Assembly (NCBI RefSeq): GCF_001522545.3 | Contig: NC_031770.1 | Location: forward strand, 2,193,055 to 2,257,054 | DNA: 64,000 nt | Source of the DNA: Parus major | Taxonomy: Eukaryota; Chordata; Aves; Passeriformes; Paridae | Direction: 5' to 3' | In this document: one piece after another, positions 48,001-61,463 of the stretch | Layout: each line of letters starts with the position of its first letter | Position numbering within the stretch: position 1 is the stretch's first letter | Made by a program: the position numbers and the translations under genes | The notes under the pieces: model-generated | Databases searched by the model: none | Told to the model about the DNA's origin: nothing | Seen by the model: only the letters and a program-made list of their open reading frames with translations

Positions 48001-50030
48001 GAGTAAAAAATATCTAAGAGTTACACTAATAATATCAGGAAAATGTTAATCGTATGATGACGGCTGTAACATTAACTACATGTTTGGTCTATCTTCAACA
48101 TCAGCTTAGAGCATTTGTAACCATGGAAGCTGATTCCAAAATGAGATATTCTGTTTTCTAGTATTACATTTTTTATTATGAGATCTGAATTACAACAGGA
48201 TCAATTGCTCTTTTTTTTTTTTTTCCTGAGGGAATTAAGGTTTGTGAGTTTGTTATTTTGGGGGGAGTGGGGTTTGTATGTAGAGCTTTGCTTATTTGGC
48301 AATACCATTTTAAAATTCAAATCAAACCTTAAGGTCGGGTCTCACGGCTCATCCTTCTTAGAAGGGTGGGTGGCATCCTTAAGACAATTCCCACTGATCA
48401 CTTCTTAATGGCACTTCCAAACTACCGGAACATTAAAGGAAAGGTCATACAAAGCCCCTGTGTGCCATCCTTCAGGGCACCAAAACTGTAATGGAATCAT
48501 TTATATTAACTCAGTCAAATAAATTGTTCTTGTTGCCTTTTCTGAGCGCTGGAAATAAATAGGTTTAAGGTGTGCTTTAGGCTGTTGAGTGGGATCAGAT
48601 GGTTGATTGCTGGTGAGGGGGGAATCACAACTTCTCTGTGCTGTATTTTCCAAAAGTACATCAGGTAGAGCTTACATGAAACGCTTTCCATTACTAGGGA
48701 ATATTTTTCTTTTTGATACAGGTTTAAGGATAGGAAATATTTTCATTTTTATTATTATTTTTGCCAAAATAAAAATGCTGCACCACATCTTCCCCTCTCT
48801 CAGCTCAGATTCCTCTATTGGAGCCTTCAAGGTGGGACAGTCTGTATTAAATGAGGGTTCTGAGTTACTACATAGCACATTTGGCTCATTTGTACATTCA
48901 GATTTCAGCTTTTTATGGAAAAGTTTGGCAGTTCAATAGCAAAACAGGAAGGAATTTTTCCTGGGATGTTGTGCATGACTTGGATAGATTGTAAGGTTTT
49001 GGCAAGGCTGTGCAGAGGCTGGTGCACACCAAAAGTCAGTGAAAAAGTGTTTGGGGATTTCCAAGGTAGTTTCTTTTCTTGCAGTTTCCTGCTTTGAATA
49101 ATCAGTTATGTTTCATTTGAAACTAGTAAGAAGTTAATATATTGGTTTTTAAACAAGCTCTTTGTTCAACTTGCACGCAGAACAGAAGTAGGGGAAAAGA
49201 TGTGGCATTTATTATTAGAATTATTAAAAGTTACCATCACCCTCTTGTATCTAAAACAAGTGTTAATGGGGAGCTCAGGGTCTCCATCAAAATGATGATT
49301 GTTGCTACATTTCTCCACTACCAAAGAGAAGTCAAACCCTCTGAGTCTCAGCTCTATCCAAAGCCGTGGCAAGGGTGGGATTGGGATCCTGCCTCTGCAA
49401 ACAGCAGCACAAGCAGCTGGGAAGGAGCAATTCATGGTAAAAAGAAAACCTGGAGTGCCTGGTATTTTTTTTCTTCTCAATATGTACAAACAATAAGGAG
49501 CTTAATAAGGAAAATGTATTGTTCTGATTGTAGCTACAAATGGAGCTGGCTAGCTACTGTTAGCTTTTTTTAAAAAAAAATTGTTGCCATTATAAAAATA
49601 AATGTAGACAGTATCTTTCACTGGATCGTTCTGCAACTCAAATTATGGGGTTTTTGTTTTAATAATTTCTGCATATCTTTTTTTTTTTTTAAATTGTCTG
49701 CTTCCATGGAGGACAAATGTCTATTGGATGAAGTACATCATCTGTCTCCACTCCCATCCTAGCAAATACGTGCAAAACTCATTTTCTATCCATGATTTCA
49801 CAGTGATTTGGAATATTCACTCTGAAATACGAGTTTTCACAGTAGCATATTCCTAATTACTGGGATTTTATATTTTTAAACCCTAAACCCACATACCATT
49901 AACTTAAGCAGCTCACAGAAGTCTGATACATCCAGACAATACTGACAATCAAGCACAGCTTTGAGTTACTGGGACATGTTGAACACAAACTTCCATGTAA
50001 CCAACATATAGAATTCAGATCCCCACCACA
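45075..50030. other. Non-coding; possible conserved elements, nothing proven
   Basis: AT-rich, repeat-poor sequence. The stretches 47040-47330 and 47730-48110 have the mixed, motif-dense AT-rich texture often seen in conserved enhancers (ATTAGTAATTGCAG, AATTACATCAGGGG, GTATGATGACGGCTGTAAC), but conservation is unknown. Short open frames (143 codons or fewer) carry no recognisable domain. A T13 run lies at 49678-49690. Confidence 0.35.
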
Positions 50031-50032
50031 AG

Positions 50033-50223
50033 ATCCTGGAGCTCAGGAGGAATTTCTTCCCACAAGGGGTTGTTAAACATTGGAAGGGGCTGCCCAGGGA
50101 GGTGCTGGAGTCCCCACCCCTGGAGGTGTTTAAGGAAAGACAGGAAATGACATTTAGTATCTAGCCAAGGCTAGGACTCAATTATCTCCAAGGTCTTTTG
50201 CAGTCTAATTAATTCTGTGAATA
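50033..50223 (+). mobile_element. CR1 LINE 3' end
   Basis: This is the CR1 3' region in sense orientation. Visible blocks are CAGGAGGAATTTCTTCCCAC, GGGGTTGTTAAACATTGGAA, GGGGCTGCCCAGGGAGGTGC, GGAGTCCCCACCCCTGGAGG and TGTTTAAGGAAAGACAGGAA. It closes with CCAAGGTCTTTTGCAGTCTA, then TAATTAATTCTGTG, which includes one copy of the ATTCTRTG unit that ends CR1 elements. It is 5'-truncated, as most copies are, and holds only untranslated sequence, so it makes no protein. Divergence from the usual CR1 3' end is moderate, so it looks younger than the copy at 12570-12945. The 5' boundary is approximate. Confidence 0.92.
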
Positions 50224-50224
50224 A

Positions 50225-53200
50225 TCATTTTGCCATCTTTTTAGTGTACTGCTACACTAGTATTTTCCAATACAGTAGTGATATGTAAGAGTTTAACTTA
50301 TTTTTCATTTGTGGTTTTTCCTCTATGTCTTAAGAGGCTTTTAGGCTAAGCCTGGAGCTCTATCTTAACACTCCAGAGATTGACAGCAAATGGTAGTCAC
50401 AGCCCTGATATGATTCAAGTTTGAATTGAAGAATTATTATTTTCATTAAGAGAGAGAGAGAGTAACACAAAGAAATGTTAAGACTGAGTAATCAGCCACA
50501 AATAGCCAGGAAGTAAATTAGCTTAGAAACAAGACCCTTTAAAAGAAACAAACCAAAACCAAATCCAAAGAAAACCCCTCACCATATTTAATAAATGGAT
50601 GGTTTATATATATTTTTGTATTTTTTATATAACTTAGATCCTCAGCCCAGGGCTACAGGAACAGCTCCTGCCCCAATCTCACATGCAGCAATATTTGACT
50701 CTATTTTGGGATTAATAATTTGCCTTTTATGCAGTTTATTTCTACCCCACACTTTTAAGAAAGGTCACTTAGCTCCGTCTGGGGAATTTTGAGTCATCAG
50801 GTGTGACAGGCCTGTGCTTTGCATATGGACACTGAGCAGGGGAGAAAATGGGCTGTGGTAGAGCCCAGGAAGGGACTGGACAGAGGTGACAGGGGAGGCA
50901 TTAGAGGCAGAATGACCAGCAATGTCATTAATGTAAGGTATTGTCCCCCTAAAAATCGATTATGGAGTCATTTCTCAGGAAGAGCACTGATGAACTCAAC
51001 TCAGATCATTTTTCATGTCCTACAGGTGGAAGCCACGCTAATAGACGGAAATGAGGGCTCTCCCCAACTGATGATGTGAATATTAAGGAGAATTAAAAAT
51101 TCTTCCTCTGGAAGAACTGATTAAAACCCCTGTGACAAGCACCTCTGCAGGGCTGGCTTTAAACTGGAACTCAGCCAGACTCTTTCTATGGCAGGGTATT
51201 CTGCAACACGCCCCCAGCCTCACCTATACAATGATGCAAATCTAAACAGAATGTCTTTTATTCAAAATACCAAAAATTAGATCACAGCATAAAATTCAGC
51301 TCCTCCTTGAATACTTACTGTTTGCTGGGCAATGAATTCCAGCTTGCTTCTCTTGCTGTCTGAATGAAGGCTGACCCTGAAATGACCAAACCAGTAACCT
51401 AAACAGCCATGGAAATAACTTCAGGCATTTTCACCCTCCATTTAGTTTAGATGTTTCTTACTGTTAGAACTGCTATTCCTACAGGATTAATTATAAATAG
51501 TTATCTACTGATATCTACAGTAATACATTTTGCTTCTGAGCATGCACCACTGAGTTTTATAATGGGTTGTGTATACACTGCAAATGTTAAACAATATTCT
51601 CATTGAATAATGACAGGCAATGTGTATTTGCATTTCCTGGGAGATTTAATGATGCGATGGGATAGCTGGATGGAAGGTGGGAATTAATATTTAGACTTAG
51701 TGCCAAAGCCACCTCCAGGACAGCAGGCACACTGCTCATTAACTCAAGAGATTTTGAACCCATTTACTCTGTGCTAGACTTCAGTTCTTGGGATCAAAAC
51801 TCACTTCCTTTTTCCTATCCCCTCTGTAGAGACAGAATCGAATAAAACAGGTATCGCTTCAACTTCTCTTTTCCTTCACCAAATATGTTTTTTTTTTTCT
51901 CCAGAAGAAAAAGGTTCTCCCAGCTTCCCAGGTTTCCTCAGAGCCCTCCCCTGCCACCAGCCCAGGGAAGGTGATGCTCTGGCGGGTACGAAGCAGCAGC
52001 CACCCAACTGCTCCACCCTCTTCTCAGCCCCACTCCACCCCACACCTGCACACAGCAGGAGCTGCTTTCCCCTGCACTCCTGGGAGCACAAGAGTTTCTC
52101 ACACCTATAGGGAAGGGGAGGGATTAGGGGAAGCAAAGGAAACCAATCTAGGGAAGTGATGAGACTCTGCATCCATCAGCCAGACATGCTTTGCTCTAAT
52201 GGCACTTGCTGCATTTGCTTCAAGGGTGCTTCAAAGCTGGAGGGAAGCTGCTGTTACCTAGGACACATCTACTCGAGTTTGCTGAAACTTAAAGCTGGGA
52301 CAGTGGCAGAAATAGAACTTTTCCATGAAAGCTTCAGTTTATCATTTATAGAATGTAAAAAAACTAGACAGAGAGAAACCAGAAAAAGCATCTGCATGTT
52401 ATTTGCTGAACAGCTCTACTTTCAGAACCAAATTAAGGTACTCTTCTCTCTTTAATGCCTCTAAGACTACTGAAAAAAACCCCAACTTCCCAGGCTTACA
52501 AGTTACAACATATTTCTAAATAATACCATACATTGCTCAGTCTCCCCATTTCTCATAATAACCTAGAATTTTATTTTCAAAGCTCAAGGTGAAGGAGTTA
52601 AAGCAGCCACACTTCCAACCGCATGGAAGTTTCAAACTTGTTTTTGCTTTCTCCCCTCTCTTCCTGTGAGCCTTGTCCATGGCACAATCTGCTGAATTCA
52701 TTTTACAGAGATATTTTAGTGTTTCTTCTCTCATAGAATTTTAATGTGTTTAATCTGACAATCTGAAGTCTAAAATATGCACAGACCCATTTTTCTGAGT
52801 TGTTATGAAGTCTTAGAGCCCCTGCCTCACATACTGTCTCTGAAAGTGATACAATTACACCTGATAAATATTCTTGTCATGTAAATCGGAAGAAAATATA
52901 TCTCAGGTTGACTATTACCAATCCTTTGTAAGTGGACATACAATGGGAGGCAGCATCCTGGAAAATAAAGTATTAAAACCAGCTTCCTAAAAGGAGCAGT
53001 TTGATTGATGGAGCACTGGCAGACACCTTTAACAGAGCTCCACATGGAACTCAAAAATTATTTTTAACATCATCTTCATCATCAAGAGCAGGTTTTGGCT
53101 GTGGAGTGACTGACCCAGCACATGCAGCATCCACTGGTGGCAGCAGGCTGAACACTCTCCAGTGGCTGCTCATTAACTTTAGTGTGTAGTGTCTAAATAG

Positions 53201-56200
53201 GCTGAAATCAAAACTTTATTCAGGATGTGAGGGTGAAACCCCACATTTCATGGTTAACTGGTTGGATATTTGCGTGCTAGCTAGAAGGTAACGTGTTTAT
53301 GCTTAGAAAAGTGACAGAGGGAAAACAGAGCACCTTCAAGAGCACTTGTATAGCAACCCTGCCCTCTAAACGAGACTCACATCTCTGCAATAAAGCAGTG
53401 TGGTCTCAAACACCACTCACCATGAACTGCAATGGAATTCAGTGGCATCTAAATCTATGGGTATCTCTTCACAGGACAAGTTCCACCCCTTCAAGCTCAT
53501 TCATGTGGACTTAGGAAAAATAAAACCAACAAAACTTTAGTCAAAAGGAAGATATTTTACATTTTGTTCCACTTTAGCTCTGCAATCCCACTCATGAGAA
53601 AGTTAACTTAAATTTCCCTCCCTCTCCATTTGTAACTTGTCAATCAGAACCAATTTGTTTCTTCACAAATTATACCTCAGCACAGAAACATATTCAAATG
53701 CTGAATTTATTTATCTAGTCCAAAATCCCTGTCTGGCACTGCTACTTCAGCCATCCTAGTGAGAAGCAGATGCAGGAGTTTTTCCCTTTTCCCAGAAATG
53801 GGTGTCCAAGTGTGTATCTTCCCTGGAGCAGTTTTGGGTGCCCTGGGCTTCTGCCCATGGGAGAGCCAGTGCTGGCTGTACATTCAGGTTTTCAAAACTA
53901 GAGTTTGTCATTAAAATTCCTTTTTGAGTATAACATCCTCACTTAAAATCAATAAATATCAACTTGAAGCTCTTAAGTACACCAAAATGTGGATTAAACA
54001 CCACTAGAAATGTGGTGATGGACCAAAATATTATTTCTGTTATTAATGGGAGCAGAGTTTTGTGGGTAAGGCCCTGGGCCTGAAGGGATTTAAATTCATT
54101 CCCTGTGACCTCTGACAAGTCAGCCAATTGCCTTGTCCTCACTTTCCCCCTTTGCAGCAGGGACAGCTGCAGCTCCATCTGCACTGAGGGATGTGCAGCC
54201 ATGCGCTCGCAGCCGCTGCATGCGTGCAGCACCACCCATCCCTGCAGCAGCTACCAGGACAAGCTGCAAGCCCGATTCCACTGCTCATGGAGGAGGTGGA
54301 ATCCCCTCTCAGGACCCCTTCCCTCCAGTAGAACAGCTCCATATAAAATGGAGACACCCTCACTTGGCTTTTCTCCAAACTTTTGTCCATCTTGCCAGTT
54401 TATCTATGCAAACCAAGAGTTTTTCCTCATCGCACACAGAGTGGGCCTTGTCCACAGCTTGCACCTACACACATCCCATCACAGGCAGTAACAATACAGA
54501 AAATCTTGATTAACCCAAATCTTACCTTTCCATCCCCTGACAGAGCTCAAAAATGTCACCTGTCCCAGGCAGAAGGAGGCCCTGTGGCTCCCAACTCCTG
54601 GTTCCTGGTGAAGAGATCACCTGAATGTGGGTGTGGCCTCAGGGCCGAACTCTTTTCCTTGGGATGAGGGAAATGGGATGCAAAAGGCTCTGGCAGCACT
54701 TCTCTTAGCTCAGGTGCCATTTGCACAAACATGAATGACAATGCACAGATAGGCAAAGGGTGCCCTTAGGAATGCATCTCCCTCCACACACAGAATGGCC
54801 TTCGCAAAGCCTGGGAAACAGAGATTTCACTGAAGTGTGTTTCAGACCCGAGGACCCATCTTGCCATGGCTGTAGAAGGAGAAAAAGCAAGACAAATTGT
54901 TCTGTGTCTCAGTAAAAGACACAGGCTATCACAAAGAGCGAAGAAATCATTCTAACTCTTTTATCTAGTTGAAAACTGACCTTCCTTAGCTTGAAACTGC
55001 CTGTAGGAGTCCCAGGACAGGTTGTTCTGACATTCTTTTAACATCGTTTCATCAGTACAGCCAAAACTAATCACAAGAATATTACCCGATGACAGGTGCA
55101 TTTATTCTGTCAATTAAATCAGATGGTTAAATCGAAATGTGCCCCAAATCTCTCTTGTTTGCATTATCCATATTGGCATTTCTTGGCTGTGGTTCATTGC
55201 TGGCTGGAAGTCATCCAGCCCCTGCAGAGTCACTTTGCAGTCCTGTGCCAGCGAGTTTCCAGGCTCTGCAACAGCGGTTACACCGAGACCGGAGTGGTCC
55301 TACAGGACTGACCTGCAATGTTACACTGCTTCACTGAGATTTATTTAAGACAAAAAATAAAAAGAGAAAAAAAAAAAGAAGAAATCCCTCTCAGTGAAGG
55401 AGACTTAGATCAATGCTTTTGAAATGGAAAATGATATATCACTTCACACCTAACCACTAGTGACGTGCATGCATTAAAAGACAGAACAGAATAGAGACTT
55501 TTGACATTAGCATGTGACTACTATGCAAGAATACAAATTCAAATCTAACCTCACTTCTTTAAAGCCTGTTTGCGGGGAGAGGGGGAGTAGTTGCTCTTAA
55601 TCCATCAGAAAGATGAGAAAAAACAATAGACATTAAGGTATAACTGCAATAGAAATCAAGAACTGAAGCACCATCCACTATTACCCAATTATTCAAGACC
55701 CAGGTGTAGAGGGTGAGTTTACATGAAATATTTGCTACAAAGAAAAGTTGCAGTGGAGAGTAAGTGAAGGATGCAGGCAAGTTTTTCACTTGGTTTTGTG
55801 ATGTACCTGCCAAGGAGTATGTGTCCATAGGACAACATGGGTAAAACCCCAGGACCAGAGATGGAATACGTGGAAGGATAAATATATAAGCACTGCTTTG
55901 TTCACTTAACTTTTGTTTAATAGCCTGAAACATTTCCATTGCATTCTGATTTTACCAATATTCACACACACTCATCCACTGAGAAAAGCACCAGCAAGAA
56001 AAGGTCTTCTGAAGAGCTTCTGTGCAGTAAAATAGGTACCTTTTACCACTAAGTATTAAAACTCCTTGCTTTCTTGAACTGAGAATATCAGGCTTAATCC
56101 AGCAATCGAGACCTGTACAACTGCCAGGAAAGCTGATACAACTCAGAATAACACAGAATATGGTCCTATAAAACATCTGTATGCTTTTCCTTTCAGTGTA

Positions 56201-58860
56201 TGATATCTACCCATGCAAAAACGAGATGCCATTGTGCCTAAGTCCACAAAACTACTCAAACTTAAGCAATGCAATCTGCCTGTAATTCAAAGTTTGGTGG
56301 CTCAGTGTTAGACTCTCAGACCAGGAAAGTAAGGATTTACTGTTTTAACTGTCCTGTTGATCCAACAGACCATCCATATGGTGCCACATTCCACGTGTGT
56401 CTCTGCCTTTTAAAGGAAACCCATCCTTTAAAAAAATGAAGCCACCTTTGCTCCAGAGTACCAGATCACCACACAGCGACGTTCCCAGCAATGCCTCCAA
56501 ACGTGATGGCACAGGGAATCAAGAAGCCTTATGTCAGGTCAACACAGGTACAGCCCTGACATTCCAATGTGTTCCAAAAATAAAGTAAAAATGCATAATT
56601 AACCATTTCTATCAAATTCCCATCATTCACCTTCTATGAGAAACAGCATAACAAAGTTCTGCTCACAGGGTAATATTAAATACCTGAAAATTAGTTCATG
56701 ACCCATTTTCTGATTGATGTGGTTTCACAGTACAAAGCAAGTTATAAGATAATAAATACCATAAATCTAGTAATTATTATTTAAAGACAAGGATTAATGA
56801 AAACAAGGTGATGATTATTCCATCCTAAGGTCAAAGTCAATTCTTGTATCTGTCCAAAATCCACCAGGATGCAAGTCCAAGTTTTTGCAGGTATGCATGA
56901 AATTGAAACTCTGGCTTTAAAGTGGCAAGCACACATTGATTTTAAACAAGAGAAAGCTGTGTAGAACAACAGGATCTGTATTAAGGGTGACACCACTTAT
57001 CTCCTCAGTGCTGTTCCCAATGCCTTTTCTTTCTGCTCTAAATGGTTTTGATCCTACTTCCTAATTAATCTATCTTTAAGAAAGCTGGTAATATTCAGCT
57101 AAGTAAATTATCTTTATTTCCCTAGCTGTGTGCTTTCATCAGTTGTGTTGGTGAGGAATCCTGCAGGCAGTGCAGTGTATTTAGCCAGATTTATATTAGC
57201 CACCTGAAAGATAAGAATGTTTACTTTTTTTTTTTTAATGTAACTCCTTAAGTTGAAAGGCTCTGCAGGCCTGCAGTGTAGCTGGTTGGAGTTGTGTGCA
57301 CTAGTAATGTGCTCTTATGACTTATTTAACTCTTAAAAAAACCTAAAAAATTAAAAGGTGTCTTTTCTGGTATCTCCCAAAAGTATAGAAAACAAATATT
57401 AATGGATGATTTAAATCTTAAGCTCTGTGCATTTTTACCATTTTTGAGCAGTTCCACTGGTCAGATACATCCTTACTTTTTATATATATATCTCAGTATA
57501 TTTCAAAGAGCTACTTCAATGTAAGACAATATTGAAATCCCTCTCAACAATCTTTGGGTAAAGCCTGTTTATTTTAATGCCACACTAATAGAATTTAAAA
57601 CACAAGTGGCAATTATGAGTATTTATAAGCCAAAAATATTAAAAGTTGCTGTTGAAAGACCTTAACAAAGAGTTGGTGCAAAAGTGCTATTCTTATGCAA
57701 GGCCATGCAGAGGAGACAGTAAAAACACATAAGAATAACCAGAGAACAAGTAAAGCACCAGTCACAGCATAATTACCCTTTGCTTTCATTTCATAAACCC
57801 ACAGCTTCCCAGAGACACTCACTAATATCTAGGATTTTAAAAATAGCATAACATGCATTATACATTCACTCCTCTGTCTAACATAAATTATATATCTGTT
57901 AAATTACACATTGTGTTGAAAAAATGGAGGAAAAAAACCCCAAAGCCCAGCACATCCATGATGTTTTTATTTTCTCCTGTTCCACATCCTCCTGATCTGC
58001 CCATAAAGCTGATGCCTGTGTAGGGGAATATGCTGTGGGACGACAGCACAGCAATATTAATAAGGCAAGCATATGTTTGCTCCTTTTGCCACGCTGTCTG
58101 TGAATGCCCCTGCCCCTTGGTGGAGGAGCTCCCCCTCAGTCTGCCTGGTGCTGATGGAATCCTTTTGAAGGTGTTTGGTTGCTCTCATGCAGACACAGCT
58201 TTCCCAAAGCCCAGCTCCTGGGTGCATTAGCTCCTGGTTTCCCCTGTGACGCAGCTGACACAGGTCTGCTTCAGGCTCTTGCTTCACAAAGTGATCCTAA
58301 ATAGCATCATCCCAGTGAATGCCTGCCCCCTGAACACCTAAAAGGGCTGAGCTATTCACATTTCCCCTATTTGGATCATACTTCTGGTTTCAGGTCATCA
58401 GCGAAATCAAGGTGACAATAAATTGATATTATCACATACAGCAAGGATTTTCTCTTGACAAACTTCCCCATCTTACATGTTACCTGGGGACTGCCCACCT
58501 CCAGCACACAAAGTCACAAATCTCCAAGCACAGCCAGAGTAAAAGCCCCGTTTGAAGGCATCATTCAATCTTCATTCAATTTTTAACCAGTTTGAAAAGC
58601 AGCAGTGAGGTAGAAATGTTTGTAAAGCAAAGAAGTGTATCAGCTAAAAATCAACACTGATTTAACCCATCCCCATAACCACTGAGATCTGGGAAGCTTT
58701 CATGGGATTTTATGGTTCTGAAGACCCCTATCTCCCCGTGCTCCTTCTCCACCCAGAGTGAAGTGTAGGCACTCAGGCTCTTGAAGAAGAAATGAACAAG
58801 ACAGAAAAAAAATAAATACAACACAAGCAGAGAAAGTCTAAGTTCATATTTTTATGTTAA
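50225..58860. other. Non-coding, nothing recognised
   Basis: Mostly unique AT-leaning sequence with chance open frames of up to 128 codons (54105-54491, plus) that overlap frames on both strands. The segment 55085-55330 (TGACAGGTGCATTTATTCTG, TCAATTAAATCAGATGG) carries MEIS/TGIF- and homeodomain-like strings and may be a conserved element. A short GA run lies at 50449-50461. Confidence 0.4.
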
Positions 58861-58889
58861 TGTGCTGGTAAGAAAAGGGCCTCATTTGG

Positions 58890-59170
58890 GAAGTCATAAA
58901 AAAAAAAGCGTTAGCCGATCTCCAAGTTAGAGCATCGAAGCTTTCTCTGCAGATGGAGGATTTAAAAGAAGTAAAATGATAACCACATAGTTGAGAGACT
59001 AGAAAAGAGACCTTGATGTTTGATAGTTGTAATAACCTGCAGAGTGCTCTAATGGCTCAGGGATCAGGTGCAGAACTATAGCAATAACAAGAGCTGAATA
59101 ATTATCTCAGCCATATCTGTATAACCACAGTCCCAGAGTATGAACTATATAAGGAGGCTTCTGCTGCCTC
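58890..59170. promoter_or_regulatory. Candidate conserved non-coding element
   Basis: This stretch is free of repeats and rich in distinct motif-like strings: AGCGTTAGCCGATCTCC, TGATAACCACATAG (GATA- and RUNX-like), GAATAATTATCTCAGCC and TATCTGTATAACCACAG (RUNX-like AACCACA). The texture suggests an enhancer, but this is inference from motifs only. Confidence 0.2.
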
Positions 59171-59479
59171 TCCAAGATTTCCTGAAATGTTAAATCACTG
59201 AATTGGGAGCACTTCCAGCATTAGTACTGCCCAGTTAGAAAGAAATAAAGCCCAGAATCCTCTAGTGGCAGTTCTAATGTCTTTGTTAATTATGAATTAT
59301 GGGTAAACATGCAGACTCACAGAGGTCACGGCTGTCAGCAACAATACTTTTCAAGAAGGATTTTTATGAGGGTCTTTTTCATTTTGCCATAATGTCCTTT
59401 ACATACACATAAAACGCACCGAGAATACAAAAAATAGTGTTTGTTTTTAGGGAAGATGTAATTATTTTTCACTTGTTTT

Positions 59480-59920
59480 CCACCCTCTGTACAGCCACGG
59501 ATCCGCTGCCAGGACGAGCCAAGTTGATAACTCGGAGCTCCTCTGTGAAAAACAGCAGCTGCACAGTCGAAAGGAGCAGGCAGGAGGGGGCTCTGGGGCT
59601 GGGGAGAGGTTAATGATCAGACACTCTGGTAAGAAGAAAGTTGTGGTTTTCCAGGGAACGGCCAGCCAGGATCCCAGCAGCTCCAGTCACCTTTCCCACA
59701 CAACGCAGAAACAAAGGCTGCATCCAGTATGCTTGATTAACCTCACTTAAATGGCAGCACTGATCTCAAATCTGTCCCAGGAGTGTATATAAACAGGATT
59801 AAAATCATATTATGTGTGGATCCTGCCCAACAAAAGCAACTGGCGCAAAATCATTTTAATTAGGTGGTAGCGGCTGTAACTCATTCAACTTTGGCATTAA
59901 TTCATCTCTGTCCCATCAAA
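59480..59920. promoter_or_regulatory. Candidate enhancer-like element with homeodomain motifs
   Basis: A 440-bp block unlike its AT-rich flanks, with preserved CpGs (CCACGGATCCGCTG, AGGACGAGCC, ACTCGGAGC, AACTGGCGC, GTAGCGGC). E-box-like CAGCTG lies near 59557. Homeodomain-type motifs include TTTTAATTAGGTGG, with TAATTA at 59857-59862, and GGCATTAATTCATC at 59893-59906. This mix of preserved CpG and TAATTA sites is characteristic of deeply conserved developmental enhancers. No coding potential is apparent. Conservation is untested. Confidence 0.28.
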
Positions 59921-61056
59921 GAACTTTTGGGACTCTCTGTGAACGGTGGAAGGAATAAAGAAGATTTAGAGATAACACTGAACAACACATTGCCATCATT
60001 GCTGGCCAGTTTGCAAAAGGAACTCCCAAAAGTTCTGTGAAAGGTACAACTTGCACTCGCAGTTTTTGAGGTGGGAAACAGACTGGGAATGAATGACAAA
60101 GCAGGTTTTATGTAAGTAAAATCCAGAAGTCTTGTCCAGTTTTCAAGAGCCCTCTCACTGCTGGCTGAGTTGCTTGGAATCTTTCCATGAGCTGAGATAC
60201 CACAAGACCTCCAACAACACGTGGTTTCAGGTCAATTCTGAACCCATGAAAATAAAGTTCTAGAAGACATCTTGTCAGGATTGCAAAAGGAGAACTTTCT
60301 TCTGGCTCCAGATACATTCTCCTCATTTTCTAGGTAGAGTGTAAAAATAAAGACTTATCCGGAATGTGATAGTTCTCCTAGGTAAAAATAAACTCATGAC
60401 AATAATAACCTGATAAACCCTTGTGAGCACACAGTACAATAGACACATTCTAGAAACCTGTTATACATCACATTTATCTGTACCCAGTCTTGTGCCGTGC
60501 TCCAAAAACACTCAACCTTTGAACACAACCTTCCAGAACACGCAGTTTGTTTTGCCAAATAATGACAAACGTTCTAGAAAAAATGTCCCAGAAATAAAAA
60601 ACTCCCTGAAAATTAATTTAGAAATGTGAACATTTGTCACAGCACTGCTGGTAACCAATAATAAAGTTTCATTCTCTAGGTTATGACAAATCTGAAAAGT
60701 TCTCAACTCTATGCCAGCTCAGAAAATACAGGTTAGATATTTCAAGTGGTCAATTAATAACCGACTCTCATCATGCAATAGAAATGTAACCTTGGCCCAC
60801 AGCACTGACAGTAGGAAATTAAGGTAAAAAATATTCTGACTTTTTAAACAGAGGTAAATAATTTTTTCCATTAAAATTTGTTAGCATCAATCTTTCTGAG
60901 TTGAAGAAACCTGGCAAAGAACAGAAGGGTGTAACTACAAAGCCTCTGCACGTTCTTGGAAGTAACAACAATTGCAGAAAACAAAATATTAGAGAGGTTG
61001 AAATCCTTCTCACTTTGTGTGTCACAGACTGTAAAAGTGTGTAATCTGCAGTATAT

Positions 61057-61070
61057 TCCACAGGGGGCAC
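61057..61070 (+). promoter_or_regulatory. Weak CTCF-like motif
   Basis: TCCACAGGGGGCAC keeps the AGGGGGCAC core of the CTCF consensus but mismatches at three upstream positions. It is much weaker than the sites at 6697 and 34260 and is listed only for completeness. Confidence 0.15.
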
Positions 61071-61426
61071 ATTGGCAACGTGGGAATGTCACAAGCAGAA
61101 AAACATATTTTTCATACCAAAATATCACTAGCAGGTAAGACAACTGACCATTATGTTACATAATAAAGATAAGTCATGTGTACTTGAATAGTTAACAGAT
61201 GGACTAATTAGAGGCTGAATTATTTGTGGTATAACTGATAGCTGGTGAAATCAAGGTTACTGAGGGAAATGGACTTGACTTTGGGAAAAACAGAGAGTGT
61301 CTGCAGAGCTAAGGGAAGCTGCTCCTCCATAGAAAGGGTTAATGAGCAACGAAAGAACAGAAGTGCATCTAATTAAAAGACATACCAAGGCACACAGAGA
61401 ATACAAGGGTAAGCAAATGGCAGAGA

Positions 61427-61463
61427 CCACATTTGCCTGCAATACATGGAGAGGCAAATGTGG
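61427..61463. other. Perfect 11-bp inverted repeat, 15-nt loop
   Basis: CCACATTTGCC (61427-61437) and GGCAAATGTGG (61453-61463) are exact reverse complements around a 15-base loop. Each arm contains the E-box-like CAAATG/CATTTG. The arms are too short for a canonical microRNA precursor; a paired transcription-factor site or chance is more likely. Confidence 0.75.

Noticed and set aside
53100..53125. CTCF-like CCACTGGTGGCAGCAG
   Set aside because: It is one base short in the core spacing and mismatches at several consensus positions.
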